Below the pieces are notes generated by a model. That model did no database searches and had not been told where the DNA came from. It saw only the letters and a program-made list of their open reading frames with translations. From assembly GCA_031002005.1 (NCBI GenBank), contig CM061914.1, forward strand, positions 191,226,685 to 191,290,684: a stretch of DNA of 64,000 nt, written 5' to 3'. This document shows positions 44,150-54,829 of this stretch, one piece after another (the first letter of the stretch is position 1; every line of letters begins with the position of its first letter). The stretch is from Vandiemenella viatica. Lineage: Eukaryota; Arthropoda; Insecta; Orthoptera; Morabidae. Position numbers and translations under genes: made by a program.

Positions 44150-44885
44150 TCAATAAAATGTAATAGTGGCGACCGTGGCTTCCAGGAAGTGGGGACAAAA
44201 AAAGTTTACTTGAGGAAGCTAAGTAATTTATAGCAGAAACGTCTAGCCACCGTTTACGATTTTACGGTCGAGTCATACTGAAATTAATGAACAACAATTT
44301 CTTACAAATCAGAAGGCAGAAGGCAACAATATACAAACAAAAGAGAGCATTACTAAATGTTATAAACTTTTCACAACACGTTGAGTTAATTTTACGTTGT
44401 AAGGAAATAAACGCAACAGCAGCGACCCTGGCTTCCAGGGAGTAGGCACAAAAAAGTGTACTTGAGGAAGTTAAGTAGTTTGTAGCAGAAACCTCTATCC
44501 ACCGTTTACGATTTTACGGTCGAGTCATACTGAAATTAATGAACAAAAATTTCTTAAAAATCAAAAGGCATCAATATACAAACAAAAGAGAGCATTACTA
44601 CATGTTATAAACTTTGCACAACACGTTGAGTTAATTTTACGTCATAGGGAATGAAACGCAATAGCAGCGACCGCGGCTTTAGGGAGCAGGCACAAAAAAG
44701 TGTACTTGAAGAAGTTAAGTAATTTGTAGCAGAAACGTCTAGCTACTGTTTAAGATTTTACGGTCGATTCTGCAAGAGTGATACTGAAGTTAATAAGCAA
44801 AAATTTCGTACAAATCAAAAGGCATCAATACACAAAAAGCCGATAGCATTACTTCACCCTACAAACTTTGTTTAACAAGTTGGTT
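44150..44885 (+). repeat. Tandem repeat, three units of ~250 bp
   Basis: Units start near 44150, 44403 and 44648, with landmarks GCGACCGTGG at 44169, GCGACCCTGG at 44422 and GCGACCGCGG at 44667. Each contains GATTTTACGGTCGA and a late AAAGAGAGCATTACT-type block (diverged in unit 3). No coding frame spans it. Confidence 0.88.
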
Positions 44886-44889
44886 TCCC

Positions 44890-45370
44890 TTCTATGCAAG
44901 ATTTAATTTAAAATCTTAGTATTTTTTAAAAAAATAATAATTTCATATATTAATATATCTTGCTTCATGCTTCATGCTTCATACCTAAGCGTTAATAGTG
45001 ATATCTTCATTACACTATATTTTTTCTGTTAAATAGGAGGAGAAAAATAAAATAAAAGGTTGATGTTGCATTTTTATTGAAATCTTACTGCCTTTCCTTT
45101 AAATCAGATCTCGTGAGATTATCTCTGACCCCCCTCCCCCCTCCCACTATTTTGAGCTTACGTGATTAATGGACGTCCCTATATGATGACAGTTGATAGA
45201 TACAAAATGGCCGATGATGATATCTTATATCATCATCTTGCGGTCCAAGGGGAGACAACTGATTTCTCCAATTAAAACAGAACTATTTTCCGAGTTTCCT
45301 AACAATTTCCTGGAACACCGACGCCACATTTTAATTTTTTTTTCGCTTTCTTCGTAGCTTTATCCACATC
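44890..45370. other. AT-rich sequence with a partial G-tract MITE end
   Basis: Around 45115-45173 a poly-C block and TTACGTGATTAATGGACGTCCC followed by TAT resemble one end of the Harbinger-like MITE. The rest is not assigned. Confidence 0.35.
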
Positions 45371-45375
45371 CCAGA

Positions 45376-45632
45376 TTGAATATTAGGAAGAAGGGAGTAA
45401 TGGAAAAGATTGTCAGTATGATACAGGAAATATATGATGGCTCTTTAACATTGGTGGGCACACGTTATGGAAACACTAAAGCATTTAACATCAGAGTAAG
45501 TTTACTTCAGGGTTCAGCGCTAAGTCCATCTCTACTTGCGTTGAAAATGGATGTCATCAGTGATCAAATCAGGGATGATGGCAGAAGGGAGCTTCTGTTC
45601 GCCGATGTCTTAGTGATCATAGCAGTCACTGA
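45376..45632 (+). pseudogene. LINE reverse-transcriptase core fragment (LINE-E)
   Basis: It encodes RKKGVMEKIVSMIQEIYDGS, then TRYGNTKAFNIRVSLLQGSA and LSPSLLALKMDV (motif B, Q-G-S-A-L-S-P), then RELLFADVLVIIA. The catalytic FADD has become FADV, so one metal-binding Asp is lost. The frame ends where a SINE1 begins at about 45634. It is only a small part of the pol protein. Confidence 0.8.
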
Positions 45633-45633
45633 A

Positions 45634-45853
45634 CCGAGCGTGGTGGTGTAACGGATAGCGTTCTGGCCTCGCATTCGGGAGGACGGCGGTTCGAATCCCC
45701 GTCCGGGCATCCAGATTTGGGTTTTCCATGGTTTCCCCAAATCACTCCAGGTGAATGCCGGGATGCTTCCTTCAAAAAGCCATGGCCGAATTCCTTCCCA
45801 TTCCTTGCCCCCATCCTTTCCCGTCTCTAAAGACCACAAAAAAAAAAAAACAC
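45634..45853 (+). mobile_element. SINE1 copy, full length, plus orientation
   Basis: The head starts CCGAGCGTGGTGGTGTAACG. The A box lies near GTGGTGTAACGG and the B box GGTTCGAATCC at ~45688-45698. The core is TCCAGATTTGGGTTTTCCAT. The tail ends GTCTCTAAAGACCAC followed by about 13 A. It is the best plus-strand reference copy in the window. Confidence 0.95.
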
Positions 45854-45857
45854 CAAC

Positions 45858-46325
45858 CTTTCCATTCATCGTATTCTCGAAATTTTTGCACGGTCCATCT
45901 AGTACTGAATAAATAGTCCTGGAGTTGAGTGAGAGTGTTTCTGCGCGGGTTAATCCCCGACTGAAGGGACTGCATTTCCACTGTGCTCGCACGATTTTCG
46001 AGTCTGTCGCCGGCTGACCGGTGCGAGCTATGAATTTTTCAGACCCGGCCGCTGCCTGCAGTCCCGGTCCGCTATTAGCAGCAATAATTGAGCAGCTGTT
46101 GACGCAGAAGAGCTACACGAGAACAAGCTGCGAATCAAAGGCTTGCGAAAGGGACACTGCTTTAATAAACCAACTGGTAGAGACACATCGGGGAAAAAGC
46201 AGAAAGCTTCTCCCGCGTCGAGAATTCAGGCGTTACATCGGCTGTGGAGAGGATTCAAAAGCTTCCCCATATTGGGGATGTACCAGCGAAGTGAGGGAAT
46301 TTAGTTGCAGAACTTTAATTTAATT
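45858..46325. other. No gene recognised
   Basis: Bases 45950-46270 have moderate GC content and a 100-codon plus-strand frame without a known motif. Confidence 0.3.
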
Positions 46326-46334
46326 TGCAATGCA

Positions 46335-47535
46335 GCACACGCTCCGGTGGCAATTTCCGTACACACCCATCTTCCCCCTATCCTACATCCACCTACATTG
46401 GCACTCTACAAATTTTAACTATAAATTCTTTCAACGTATTTGGTAAATTATTCAGCATTTCCCTTGATAACGTATTCCAATCCATCCCTGACACCCTTAT
46501 CTAAAAAAGAGAATCTTCCCACACCCTTGTGCCTGAAATCCGGTGCCAGTTTTTGGTCATGGTCATCTTTTCCCATCCATTCACTACTTTTCGTACCTAT
46601 TGCAATATATTCCCATGCCTCATCGCCAGTAAACGCCCTGTACACTCCCATGACCCTCTTCACCCTCTTCCTGTCTTGCATTGAATCCCATTCCAGCTCT
46701 TTTATCATAAATGTTACTGATTGCATTCTACGATAATGTCCAGAAACAAATCAAGCAGCCCTTTTTTGCACCCTCTCCAACTCCTGTACTTGATACGCAA
46801 AATTTTGGTCCCATACTACACTACCATATTCAAGCAATTGTCTGACCAAAGTTTTGTAACCCAATTCCTTTACTTCTGTCGTGCATCCCTTCATCACTCT
46901 CTCCAACAAGTACTGAATTTTGAAACCTTTTGCTACCACTTGTCCAATGTGTCGTGTTCAGTTAAGCTTGTTATCAGATATAATACCAAGATATTTATAT
47001 TTCATGTCTTCAACAAGCAATTCTTTCCCCACCTTATAATTACAATCAACCTTTTGTTTTTTGATTGATTCTTGGCTGTCCGGGTGGCGCCGCGTCATGT
47101 TCATTGTAGCCGATGAAGAAGACCCCAGAATGAGGGTCGAAACGTCGGCTACAATGAACATGACGCGGCGCCACCCGGACAGCCAAGAGTCAACTGACTC
47201 TGGCCGCGGAAGCCTACGATTACCTTTTGTTTTTTATTTGTGTATCTAATAAGCTGACAATTCTTTGCATTTGTCTTCATCCCATGTTTATCAACCCAAC
47301 TAGATATCCTGTCCAGATCACCCTGCAGCTGTTTACAGTCCTCTACCGTTTTGATCCTTTTATATAGCATTATGTCATCTGCAAAAAATCTAATTTCTTA
47401 TAGGAAACAATTATTCATTAGAATAATGAATAGCAATGGTCCCAATACGCTACACTGCGGCACTCCCATTCATACATCCACTTCTTTTGATACTACATTT
47501 GCTACCCTAACTTACTGTTTTCCACCTTTTAAAAA
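46335..47535 (-). pseudogene. LINE-B copy, interrupted by a foldback insertion
   Basis: The minus strand holds the motif B remnant (MGVPQCSVLGPLLFIILMNN, near 47470), FADDIMLYK (about 47380), GDLDRISSWVDKHGMKTNAK, KYKYLGIISDNKLN, GYKTLVRQLLEYGSVVWDQN, QELERVQKRAA and a tail with the HDQKLAPDFRHKGV block. An extra 159 bp at 47064-47222 splits it. It ends head to head with another LINE-B copy that starts at 47539. Confidence 0.88.
47064..47222. mobile_element. Foldback insertion with 43-bp arms, hammerhead-like loop and target duplication
   Basis: The arms 47071-47113 and 47145-47187 are perfect complements (CTTGGCTGTCCGGGTGGCGC...). The 31-nt loop contains TGAAGA, a 5-bp stem GACCC/GGGTC and GAAAC, the same hairpin layout as in the PLE ends. 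CCTTTTGTTTTTT occurs on both sides (about 47051-47063 and 47223-47235), consistent with target-primed insertion. Confidence 0.85.
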
Positions 47536-47538
47536 TTC

Positions 47539-48290
47539 TTGGTCAGACCATTGCTCGAATATGGTAGTGTAGTATGTGACCCACATTTTGAGTATCAAAT
47601 ACAGGAGTTGGGGGTGAGGGCGTGCAAAAGAGAGTACAATCGGTAACCGATAAGAACAAAGAACTGGAATAGGAGTCATTGCAAAACAGGGAGGGGGTGA
47701 AGACAGCCATAGGAATGTACAAGGCGTATATTTGTGATGACATGTGGATGCATATTAGCTAAAGAATTAGTCGCTGTATGTAGAACGGAAAATATGAGCT
47801 TGGCACAACTTGGAATTTGATTTCAGACGTAACAGTTTGAATCTAGATGGGGTGCTAGATTTGTTTCTGGAAATTATTGCAGAATGCAATCAGTAACGGA
47901 TATGATGAAAGTGCTGGAATGGGATTCATTGGAAGACAGAAGGAGGTTGAAGAGGGTCATGGGAGTGTGCAAGGCGTATACTAGTGATGAGGCATGGAAA
48001 GATATTAGTGTAAGAATTGAAAATAATGCATGGAAGGGAAAAGATGACCATGACCACAAGCTGGCACTCGATTTCAGGCACAAGGGTGTAGGAAGATTCT
48101 CTTTTCTAGGTAAGGGTGTTAGGGATTGAATAAGTTACCAAAAGAAATGATGAATAATTTACCAAATACGTTTAAATATTTTAAAGATAAAATTTGTAGA
48201 GTTGCAAATGTAAGTGGGTGCAGGAAAAGGAGAAAATGGATTATTAGGAAAATTACCACCGGAGCGTGTGCTCCATTACAATTTAATTAA
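47539..48290 (+). pseudogene. LINE-B copy, plus orientation
   Basis: It starts at LVRPLLEYGSVV-like sequence (GGTCAGACCATTGCTCGAAT), shows a corrupted stretch to ~47880, then QSVTDMMKVLEWDSLEDRRR, LKRVMGVCKAYTSDEAWKDI and DHDHKLALDFRHKGVGRFSF. The 3' UTR (CCGGAGCGTGTGCTCCATTA) ends near 48290. It is a dead, 5'-truncated copy. Confidence 0.85.
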
Positions 48291-48299
48291 ATTAAATTA

Positions 48300-49020
48300 G
48301 GGTGGCAGGGATTTGAATAAATAACCAATGGAAATGCTAAAGAATTTACCTGCAACATTTAAAATTCGTAAAGGCAAAAGTTACGTTGATTGGGAAATTA
48401 CATTGACACAACTTAACATTTTAAAAAAATCATGAATTGGCAAGAGGATGTCATGAAATTTGACGGGAGCATGATCCATAGTAATTCAACCGTAAATTTA
48501 CGCCGAATCACTATTAGATATAAAAGCAGAAATATCAAATAATTTTGTATTAATTTAAATCCTCTGTGTAACAAGAATTGACGGTATTTTTTAAAATTTA
48601 TTTTAGAAATAACTTAATCCTTTCACCTTCTCAGTTAAACAGATCTGCCCAGCAATTTTTTAAGCGTATATAATTCCTTGCGATTTATTTTACTGCTCTG
48701 TTCAAAGAAACATCAAGGCAATCCAGAAAACAAATACGATTCGTACCATCTTGTACAGGATTTCCAGGATTTGAACTATAGTCGAAAAACCTTTCCCCTT
48801 TATGGTTTGATGGAAAATATTTTCCACAATACTAGCTATTTACACTAGATCGATGAAACCTTCCACTAAAACTTGGAATGATTCTCCACCCTGTCCGTAT
48901 AACCAAAAGGAAGAATTTTTTTTACAACTAAATAAATTTGAAAATAACTTAAACAGGGAGGGAGGAATATCGCCAATATTAATGCTCTTATAATCGAAAG
49001 CACACCCGTTTGGTGGTGAA
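48300..49020. other. AT-rich sequence, nothing recognised
   Basis: The first ~150 bp (GGGTGGCAGGGATTTGAATA) may be a diverged LINE-B tail. No coding support. Confidence 0.35.
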
Positions 49021-49086
49021 CGATTCCTTTTTTTTTTTTTTGCTTGGGCTTTACGCCTCGTCGACAGCGAGGTCATTAGTGGCAAG

Positions 49087-51228
49087 CAGTGGCGGCTCTA
49101 GAGGTAGTGCCACTGTGACATGTCACTACCTCTAATCATGAATAAATAAATTAAAAAAAATGCCGTGAAAGAAAAATAAACATTTATAAATGCGGCATTC
49201 TCTACTCTGCAGCTAGGGAAAGTAATGAACTCCATCTGTTGGCCACATCAGTGAATTGTTTCGCTGCCGTGGTGACAAATCTTGGTTGGCACAGATCGCG
49301 CATGCGCTCTAGCGTTTCCGTGGAAATATTCAAGGTCGGGGGTTCGCTTTGTTAATGGGGAATGGAGACAACTTCGTTCTGTCACACGCTGCAGCTCGAT
49401 AAAGTTAGTAATACTGCCGGCAGAGTGCAGCAGCTGCCATTTTTGTAGCATTCAACTAAATATCAACTGGAACAGTGCTTCAGCCTGTTCGCTGATTACT
49501 GGTGGTCCGCGAACATAGTTCAGGAGTTCCACAGGCATAATATCATAAATTCTGGTACCATATTCGTACTGTATAAGGCTGTATGCCCAACATTTAAAAG
49601 CCTTGAATATTTCAATGACCCGGCAAAAATGTGGCATTTCCAGGATGAGATAGAACAGCATTGTTTCTACAACAGTCTATTCACTTCCATGTGGCGTCTA
49701 GAGAATAAGTAAATGACGGTTTACTAAGGGTTTTAAATGGGTATGAGGAACCGCGGTAGTTGATAAGATTGGTAACGCGAGTGATGAAGTAAATAAAAAC
49801 AAAAGGCAAACGGTCTAGCGTCTTTTATTTTGGTTTATATATGTAGGCCGGTGGTATAGTGTAGCGCCCATTCTGTAGTAACATTATTATTTATCTGGTT
49901 TGGTCTGATTAACATGTAATTAACTTTTAATAGTCCATATACAGTTTTATATCTGCGTTTTCATAGGATTCAAAACGTGGTTTTAGATTTATTATGTTAT
50001 AATGGTACATTTTAATAACAAAATAAAATTAGGCCCAGGGTGTAAGACGTTAAAAAAAGACAGAGGAAAAATTGCGGAGGTGACCGGCGACGGAGGAAGG
50101 AAACTGAGAAGAGGAAAATGATGTTGCGCAATCGTCGTCCATAGTCGGCTGAAACGAAAAGGAGGGGGAAAAAAAAAAATAGGCCTGTGTGAGTTAGTGG
50201 CCTACAGCATTATTTTTGAAAATTTACTGGTCCTCGGGTTGAAAAAGGTTTGGATACGGTGCCCTAGAAGCTTTGTCAATGCGAGCAGGCAATATTGTTT
50301 TTTCTTAGCTTCTCTGAAGGAGAATTCCATAAGTTTATTAATGCACGTAACAGGAAATGATTCTCAAGTGAAATGTGTTCCACTGTCATCGTGGTTATCG
50401 AAGGCAGTAAGAAAGTATGGGGCCCTAGGCACTAAAAAATTTTGATTTCCTCTGTTTCTGAAAATAATTATCTGTGTTTATAAGTACAAAGAAATGGTTT
50501 TGTAGATGACTAATAGAATTTATAATATTTATTTTTTCAAGTGACAAACGAATTTTACGTTTTATCATATTTTGAAAATTACTTTTATTTATTGTACGCT
50601 ACAATGAAACAAAAAAATTAATTTAAATGCTTTTCATATTATTTTAATTGTTTTATTCTGGATGATTTTATTTTTTATTATTTTTATTGAGTGAAAAAAG
50701 TGAACTATCTGGGGGCCTTCCAAAATAAGGGGCTCCAGTCTACTGCCCAGTCGTGCGAAGTCTTGCCTATTGGGTAATCCAGCACTGCTTGTATTTCAAC
50801 TTGTCGGTTTTTGGCTAATCACCAAATGTTTACCGTTAGGTCAATTTTAAAACATTTATCACTGATTAATTTCAAAATAATTTCTTTAATCCGGCAGTAA
50901 CTGCCGGCAATGAGACTTTCACATGTTACAAATTTTCATATTGCCAGATTCTTAATCTGAGTTGTTTTTCCAGGCATGTTTCAACTCAATGATGATCAGT
51001 AAACAGCCAAAACATTCAGTGGCGGATCCAGGGGAGGGGGGGGGGGCTAGAAGGCTGAAGCCCCCCAAAAGCACCAACGTCACCGCCCACGACGTGGATT
51101 TTGGGAACCTTTTTTCCAAACCAAATCCTAGTTCTTCCCCCCCCCCCCTCTCTAACCAAAGCCCTGGATCCACACTGGAAATATTTTATTGTTGTCACTA
51201 CCTGAGCAAAACACTTCGGCCGCCACTG
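49087..51228. mobile_element. hAT-type element, 2142 bp, 8-bp target duplication
   Basis: The ends are CAGTGGCGGC at 49087 and its complement GCCGCCACTG at 51228. GTGGCAAG flanks it perfectly (49079-49086 and 51229-51236). AGGTAGTG occurs inside both ends. No hAT transposase motif is readable inside, so it is a non-autonomous or decayed member. It contains a second, small hAT-like MITE at 51017-51177. Confidence 0.88.
51017..51177. mobile_element. Small hAT-like MITE, 161 bp
   Basis: The ends are CAGTGGCGGATCCAGGG and the complement of CAGTGTGGATCCAGGG, with a G run inside one end and a C run inside the other. The flanks AAAACATT and GAAATATT agree at 6 of 8 positions. Confidence 0.7.
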
Positions 51229-51424
51229 GTGGCAAGGAACGAGAAGGAATTCGGCTATGGGATTTTAAAGGAAGCATCCCGACATTCGCCTGGATTGATT
51301 TGGGGAAACCATGGAAAACCCAAATCTGGATGCCCAGACAGGGATTCGAACCCGCGTCCTCCCGCATGCGTGTCCAGAACGTTAACCGTGCACCCACCAC
51401 GCTCGGTAACGATTCCCAATCACC

Positions 51425-51745
51425 AATGCCCCGTTGTCTCAGTTGGTTGCGGCGCCGTGATGGTGTCCGGCGCTGACACGGTGTTAGCTGGTTCCAGTCC
51501 TGGTGGTGGACTTGGCCGGCAGGGTAGCAGAGGTGGTGGTGCACGATTCCTAATCACCAGATTGTGCGCCAGAGTCCTGGGTTAAACCTCTCCGCAGAGC
51601 GTATGGAGTGACGGCATGCGACTTAATTGATTTGTCCTTCGGATGTTGGCCACCCCAGCTCAGCTTCCGAGACGTTTCCTTGGAGGGGTAATCACCACCA
51701 GTGGCAACCGACTACACAGGCGAAGGGTTCGTAGATGAAGAAGAA
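51425..51745 (+). mobile_element. tRNA-derived SINE, family 4
   Basis: The head CCGTTGTCTCAGTTGGTTGC has a pol III A-box pattern and GGTTCCAGTCC (~51491-51501) a B box. The body includes CTGGGTTAAACCTCTCCGCA, and the end is near GGTTCGTAGATGAAGAAGAA. It is unrelated to SINE1 beyond the tRNA-like head. Confidence 0.65.
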
Positions 51746-51889
51746 TAATCAAGACGAGTTTTTTCATGTAACGAAAATAAAGTAACCCATGTTAGGTAGC
51801 AGGGAATAGACATAACTCTGCTGTTCTGTGCTTCAGGTCCTATAAACATTTTGTGGTTGCAAACAGAGCTATTGGACGTATCCACATGA

Positions 51890-52085
51890 GAGCGCCTAGT
51901 TTTCCGGCTCGCTAAGTTGGCGCCAGTGGCCCAAATCAGAAAGGTGGTGGCCGCATTTAATTGAGCGCGATCTGCAACATGGCAATTAACGAACCGATAA
52001 ATTATTTGGCCGCTGCGCCCGAGGCGGGAGCCGCCGCAAATTAGCTGCCGCAAAGTCGACCGCTGCATATGGCGACCGCGAGCAG
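51890..52085. other. CpG-rich patch
   Basis: GC- and CpG-rich sequence (for example GGCCGCTGCGCCCGAGGCGG) with no known motif. It could be unique host DNA such as a regulatory or exonic fragment. Confidence 0.3.
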
Positions 52086-52086
52086 G

Positions 52087-52320
52087 ACAATGCGGCCCGC
52101 TCCCACTGTGCCTGTCGCGTCTGTTCGAGTGTGGGGAACGGCATCAAAAACTAATATTGATTACCTCCAAAGACTGCAGAACCGGTGCCTACGGGTAAAA
52201 CTGCGGAAACCAAGGCATACACCGACCGACCTCGTACACGAACAGGCGAATTTAAGGTTAAATATTCAAGCAAACTTAAAAATTCTACAAAAGAGTAGAA
52301 AAATTCAGAGGAACTGACGA
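52087..52320 (+). pseudogene. Jockey-like LINE, RT C-terminal fragment
   Basis: The frame reads VWGTASKTNIDYLQRLQNRC followed by LRVKLRKPRHTPTDLVHE. This matches the Y/W-G-x-A ... L-Q-x-x-Q-N-x-x-L-R block near the C-terminus of Jockey-clade RT proteins. Only about 75 codons remain and no catalytic motif is present. Confidence 0.65.
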
Positions 52321-52429
52321 AAGGGTCCATACTCTTGGTACAGCAATACCAACGCATTGGCACACTCACAAAGTGACACTAAGCATCATATATCAGCTAG
52401 AATAGAACTGATATGATATAAGAAAGTCA

Positions 52430-52725
52430 TCAAGACTTCGGTGGTTTGGGCATGTGAAGAGAATGACTAGTAAAAGACTGTCAAAAACTTATTTGGAAAA
52501 AAGGATACTGGGCAAAAGACCAGTGGGAAGACCAAGAAGAAGATGGACAGACCAACTGAAGGAGGATGTAGAGAGAAGAGGCTGGAATTGGGAGTACATC
52601 ACAGACAGAGAAACCTTTCTGGACAGGAAAAGGTGGAGAACATTCGTCTATAACAACCAAGGCTCGTAAACCACATCCGGGAAACTGGAGATGGTCCCCA
52701 ACGATAATGATGATGATGATATAAG
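52430..52725 (+). pseudogene. LINE pol C-terminal tail with (GAT)n 3' end
   Basis: Codons from ~52440 read RWFGHVKRMTSKRLSKTYLE, then GKRPVGRPRRRWTDQLKEDV and DRKRWRTFV. This is the G-H-V-x-R-M and basic R-P-x-G-R-P-R-x-R-W block that ends many insect LINE pol proteins. After the stop the 3' UTR ends in a GAT-rich microsatellite at ~52708-52721, the expected tail of such a LINE. The sequence upstream is not continuous with 52087-52320, so these are probably two elements. Confidence 0.85.
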
Positions 52726-52984
52726 AAAAATTTAGGGTTTTTTCACATAAGGTTGTCTCTGACGAACCGCAGTCATGTTTTCCCCGCAAAGAGAAATAAA
52801 AAGAGCCCCCAAAACAACCCATCCTAAACACAGAGACACTCAGGTTACAAACACGCCGTTGAGGCAGACACACACACACACACACAAAGTGAGAAAACTG
52901 AGGACATGACTGAGGAAATGGTGGAACAGGGTTGGAGGTCAGGTGAGGTGATGTCTTGAGAAGTCAATGCTGCAAAGTGGCTAA

Positions 52985-53666
52985 ACTTGTGAGCAAATGA
53001 TTGCTGATTAAACTCTTGTGGCTAATGTCAGCCAATGGATTTAGAAGTAACCAATTGGAAGCAGAGATTGAGTATTCTTTGCACTCCGCCAAGAGGTTTA
53101 AATATCAGTTCTCTGGGAGACATGTCTAGTAGTTATATACGCATGTAAAAAGCTGTTGCCGAATGACTGTAATGAACAAAATTGGAAGCAGTAATGTTCT
53201 TGGCTATTCAGTACCTCCGCTTTCGACGACGATGTTTATTCCTAGGTGTCCTGTCTACAGGGAGTGACAAACCAAGGGGCATAAAGGAGAATGCTGGAGC
53301 CACTCAACAAGACGTAGTTGATTTTTTGACTGCCAAGGTGGCTGAAGGTTTTCTTAAAACAGGTGTTATAAGTCAGTCATCTTTCTGGGCGGTCATCAAT
53401 GATGCAAATTGGAAATTTGGTAATGTGAACTAGCAAAACTTCTGAGCCAATGACCGCAGAATCAATCGGGTCGCATAAGGTCAGCCAATGGATATAGAAA
53501 TTAAGGTTGGCAGTAGAGATTTAGTATTGTTAGCACGCTCCCAGGAATTGTAAATGTGTATTGTCGGTAAACGTGTCACGGAGTGATTCAGGAAGTTATA
53601 TGCGCATGTATAAAGTTGTTGGGTTGTAGACTCTAGTGAACAGATCTGGAGTTGGTAATGATCTGT
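52985..53666 (+). repeat. Direct duplication of ~220 bp, ~455 bp apart
   Basis: 52985-53212 and 53446-53666 align, sharing GTCAGCCAATGGAT.TAGAA, a TAGTTATATACGCATGTAAA / GAAGTTATATGCGCATGTAT block and a closing GGAAGCAGTAATG / GGAGTTGGTAATG. Between them is a frame (53182-53433) with no known motif. Confidence 0.65.
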
Positions 53667-53669
53667 GTC

Positions 53670-54131
53670 AGAGCAGCAGATTAGAAAGCAGAGTACAATG
53701 CTGGTGCCGGCACAAGTGTTTCGGAGCACACTCTGCTGTCAGATCTGCCACAGATCGCCGCCTGTCCCGCTTTACAGAGCGGACAAACCTCCGACCTCCA
53801 CGTTCTGTGATGAGGCGTGGACGTCCACCACCTTGTCGTGGTTTCACCGTCCTTCAACCACTCTGCACAGATGCTCAGTACAGTAGCACGCGAACAGCCG
53901 ACCAGCCTCGCCGTTTCCGAGATGCTCGTTCCCAGACGCCGCGCCCAAACCACATCCCGTAATTTAAGGGAATTGCGTGACCTGTGCGTAGACATCTGGT
54001 GTCAGACAACTCCGGAAACCTAACAAGGAATTTTTGAATAAATGCCACGCCGAATCGCTGCTGTATTGCGCTCCAAAGATGGAGCAACACACTAATAAGT
54101 AGGTGGTCATAATGTTTTTACTGATTAGTGT
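53670..54131 (-). pseudogene. Tc1-like element relic, 5' end with transposase N-terminus
   Basis: The end near 54130 read on the minus strand is CACTAATCAGTAAAAACATT then ATGACCACC, a recognisable Tc1 terminal repeat, next to TA. The minus-strand frame then encodes KLRDVVWARRLGTSISETAR and LVGCSRATVLSICAEWLKDG, the transposase helix-turn-helix. The catalytic DDE region is missing. The element is truncated near 53670, at the edge of the direct duplication. Confidence 0.75.
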
Positions 54132-54135
54132 AATA

Positions 54136-54820
54136 CTACATCTACATCTACATATATACTCCGCAAATCACAAAATTGTGGGTGGTAGAGGATGCTCAGC
54201 ACCAAAGCTAATCTCTTTGCTGTGCATTCCAATCGCTAATGGAACGAGGCAAAAAAAAAATCATTGCGGCACCTTATTTCTCTAATCTTATCTTTCCTGT
54301 CATTCCGGCTCAAATAGGTTGGTGGACGAAGTATTTCACTACGCTCGTAAGTGAAAGTGGGAGTACACATGTTCACCAATAAGTTTAAACGAAACGTGCG
54401 TCGTCTATCTACCAGAGACTCCCAGCCTAGTATACTAATCAGTTCTGTGACGCTTTCATAAGGACTGTAGCAAGCGGTCATGAATCGAGCGGCTCTTCTC
54501 TGTACTTTCTCTATACTGTCGATCAACCCCTTACGAAACGGATCCCAGATGGCACAACAATAATCCAAATGTGGACGCACAAGAGATTTGTACGCTATCT
54601 CCTTTGTTTGTTCATTACAATTTTTCAAGATTCGACCTAGGAACCGCAGCCTAGAATTAGCTCTACCTACTAACGAGTTAATGTGTAAGTCCCATTTCAT
54701 GTTCCTTTGTACTGTTACTCCTAAATATTTCATAGAATCGACCATATCAATAACTGAATTATTTAACTCGTATTTCTGTACACGTGTCAGTGTACGTAGG
54801 GAAAATATTCTCAGCAAACC
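54136..54820 (-). pseudogene. LINE-A (CR1-like), best copy, with 3' tail
   Basis: The 193-codon minus-strand frame (54817-54236) reads KYLGVTVQRNMKWDLHINSL, KEIAYKSLVRPHLDYCCAIW, DPFRKGLIDSIEKVQRRAAR, YSPYESVTELISILGWES and DRKDKIREIRCRNDFFF. This is an uninterrupted C-terminal RT region. The 3' UTR ends in the sequence complementary to CTACATCTACATCTAC, a 6-bp tail repeat at 54139-54156. It was inserted beside the Tc1 relic's TA. The 5' part with the catalytic Asp residues is truncated. Confidence 0.9.
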
Positions 54821-54829
54821 AGACTCTCC

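Larger units (their letters stand above)
49021..51408 (-). mobile_element. SINE1 copy split by a hAT element
   Basis: The tail part is 49021-49086 (TTTACGCCTCGTCGACAGCG, AGGTCATTAGTGGCAAG). The core and head part is 51229-51408 (GTGGCAAGGAACGAG through GGAAAACCCAAATCTGGATG to CACCACGCTCGGT). Joined at GTGGCAAG the two parts form one ordinary SINE1. Confidence 0.93.

Noticed and set aside
45634..45710. Possible tRNA gene (A and B boxes)
   Set aside because: It is the tRNA-derived head of SINE1, lacks a complete acceptor stem, and recurs in many copies with the same non-tRNA body.
51152..51544. Overlapping 130- and 207-codon frames
   Set aside because: They translate SINE1, SINE4 and a hAT-like MITE in several frames.
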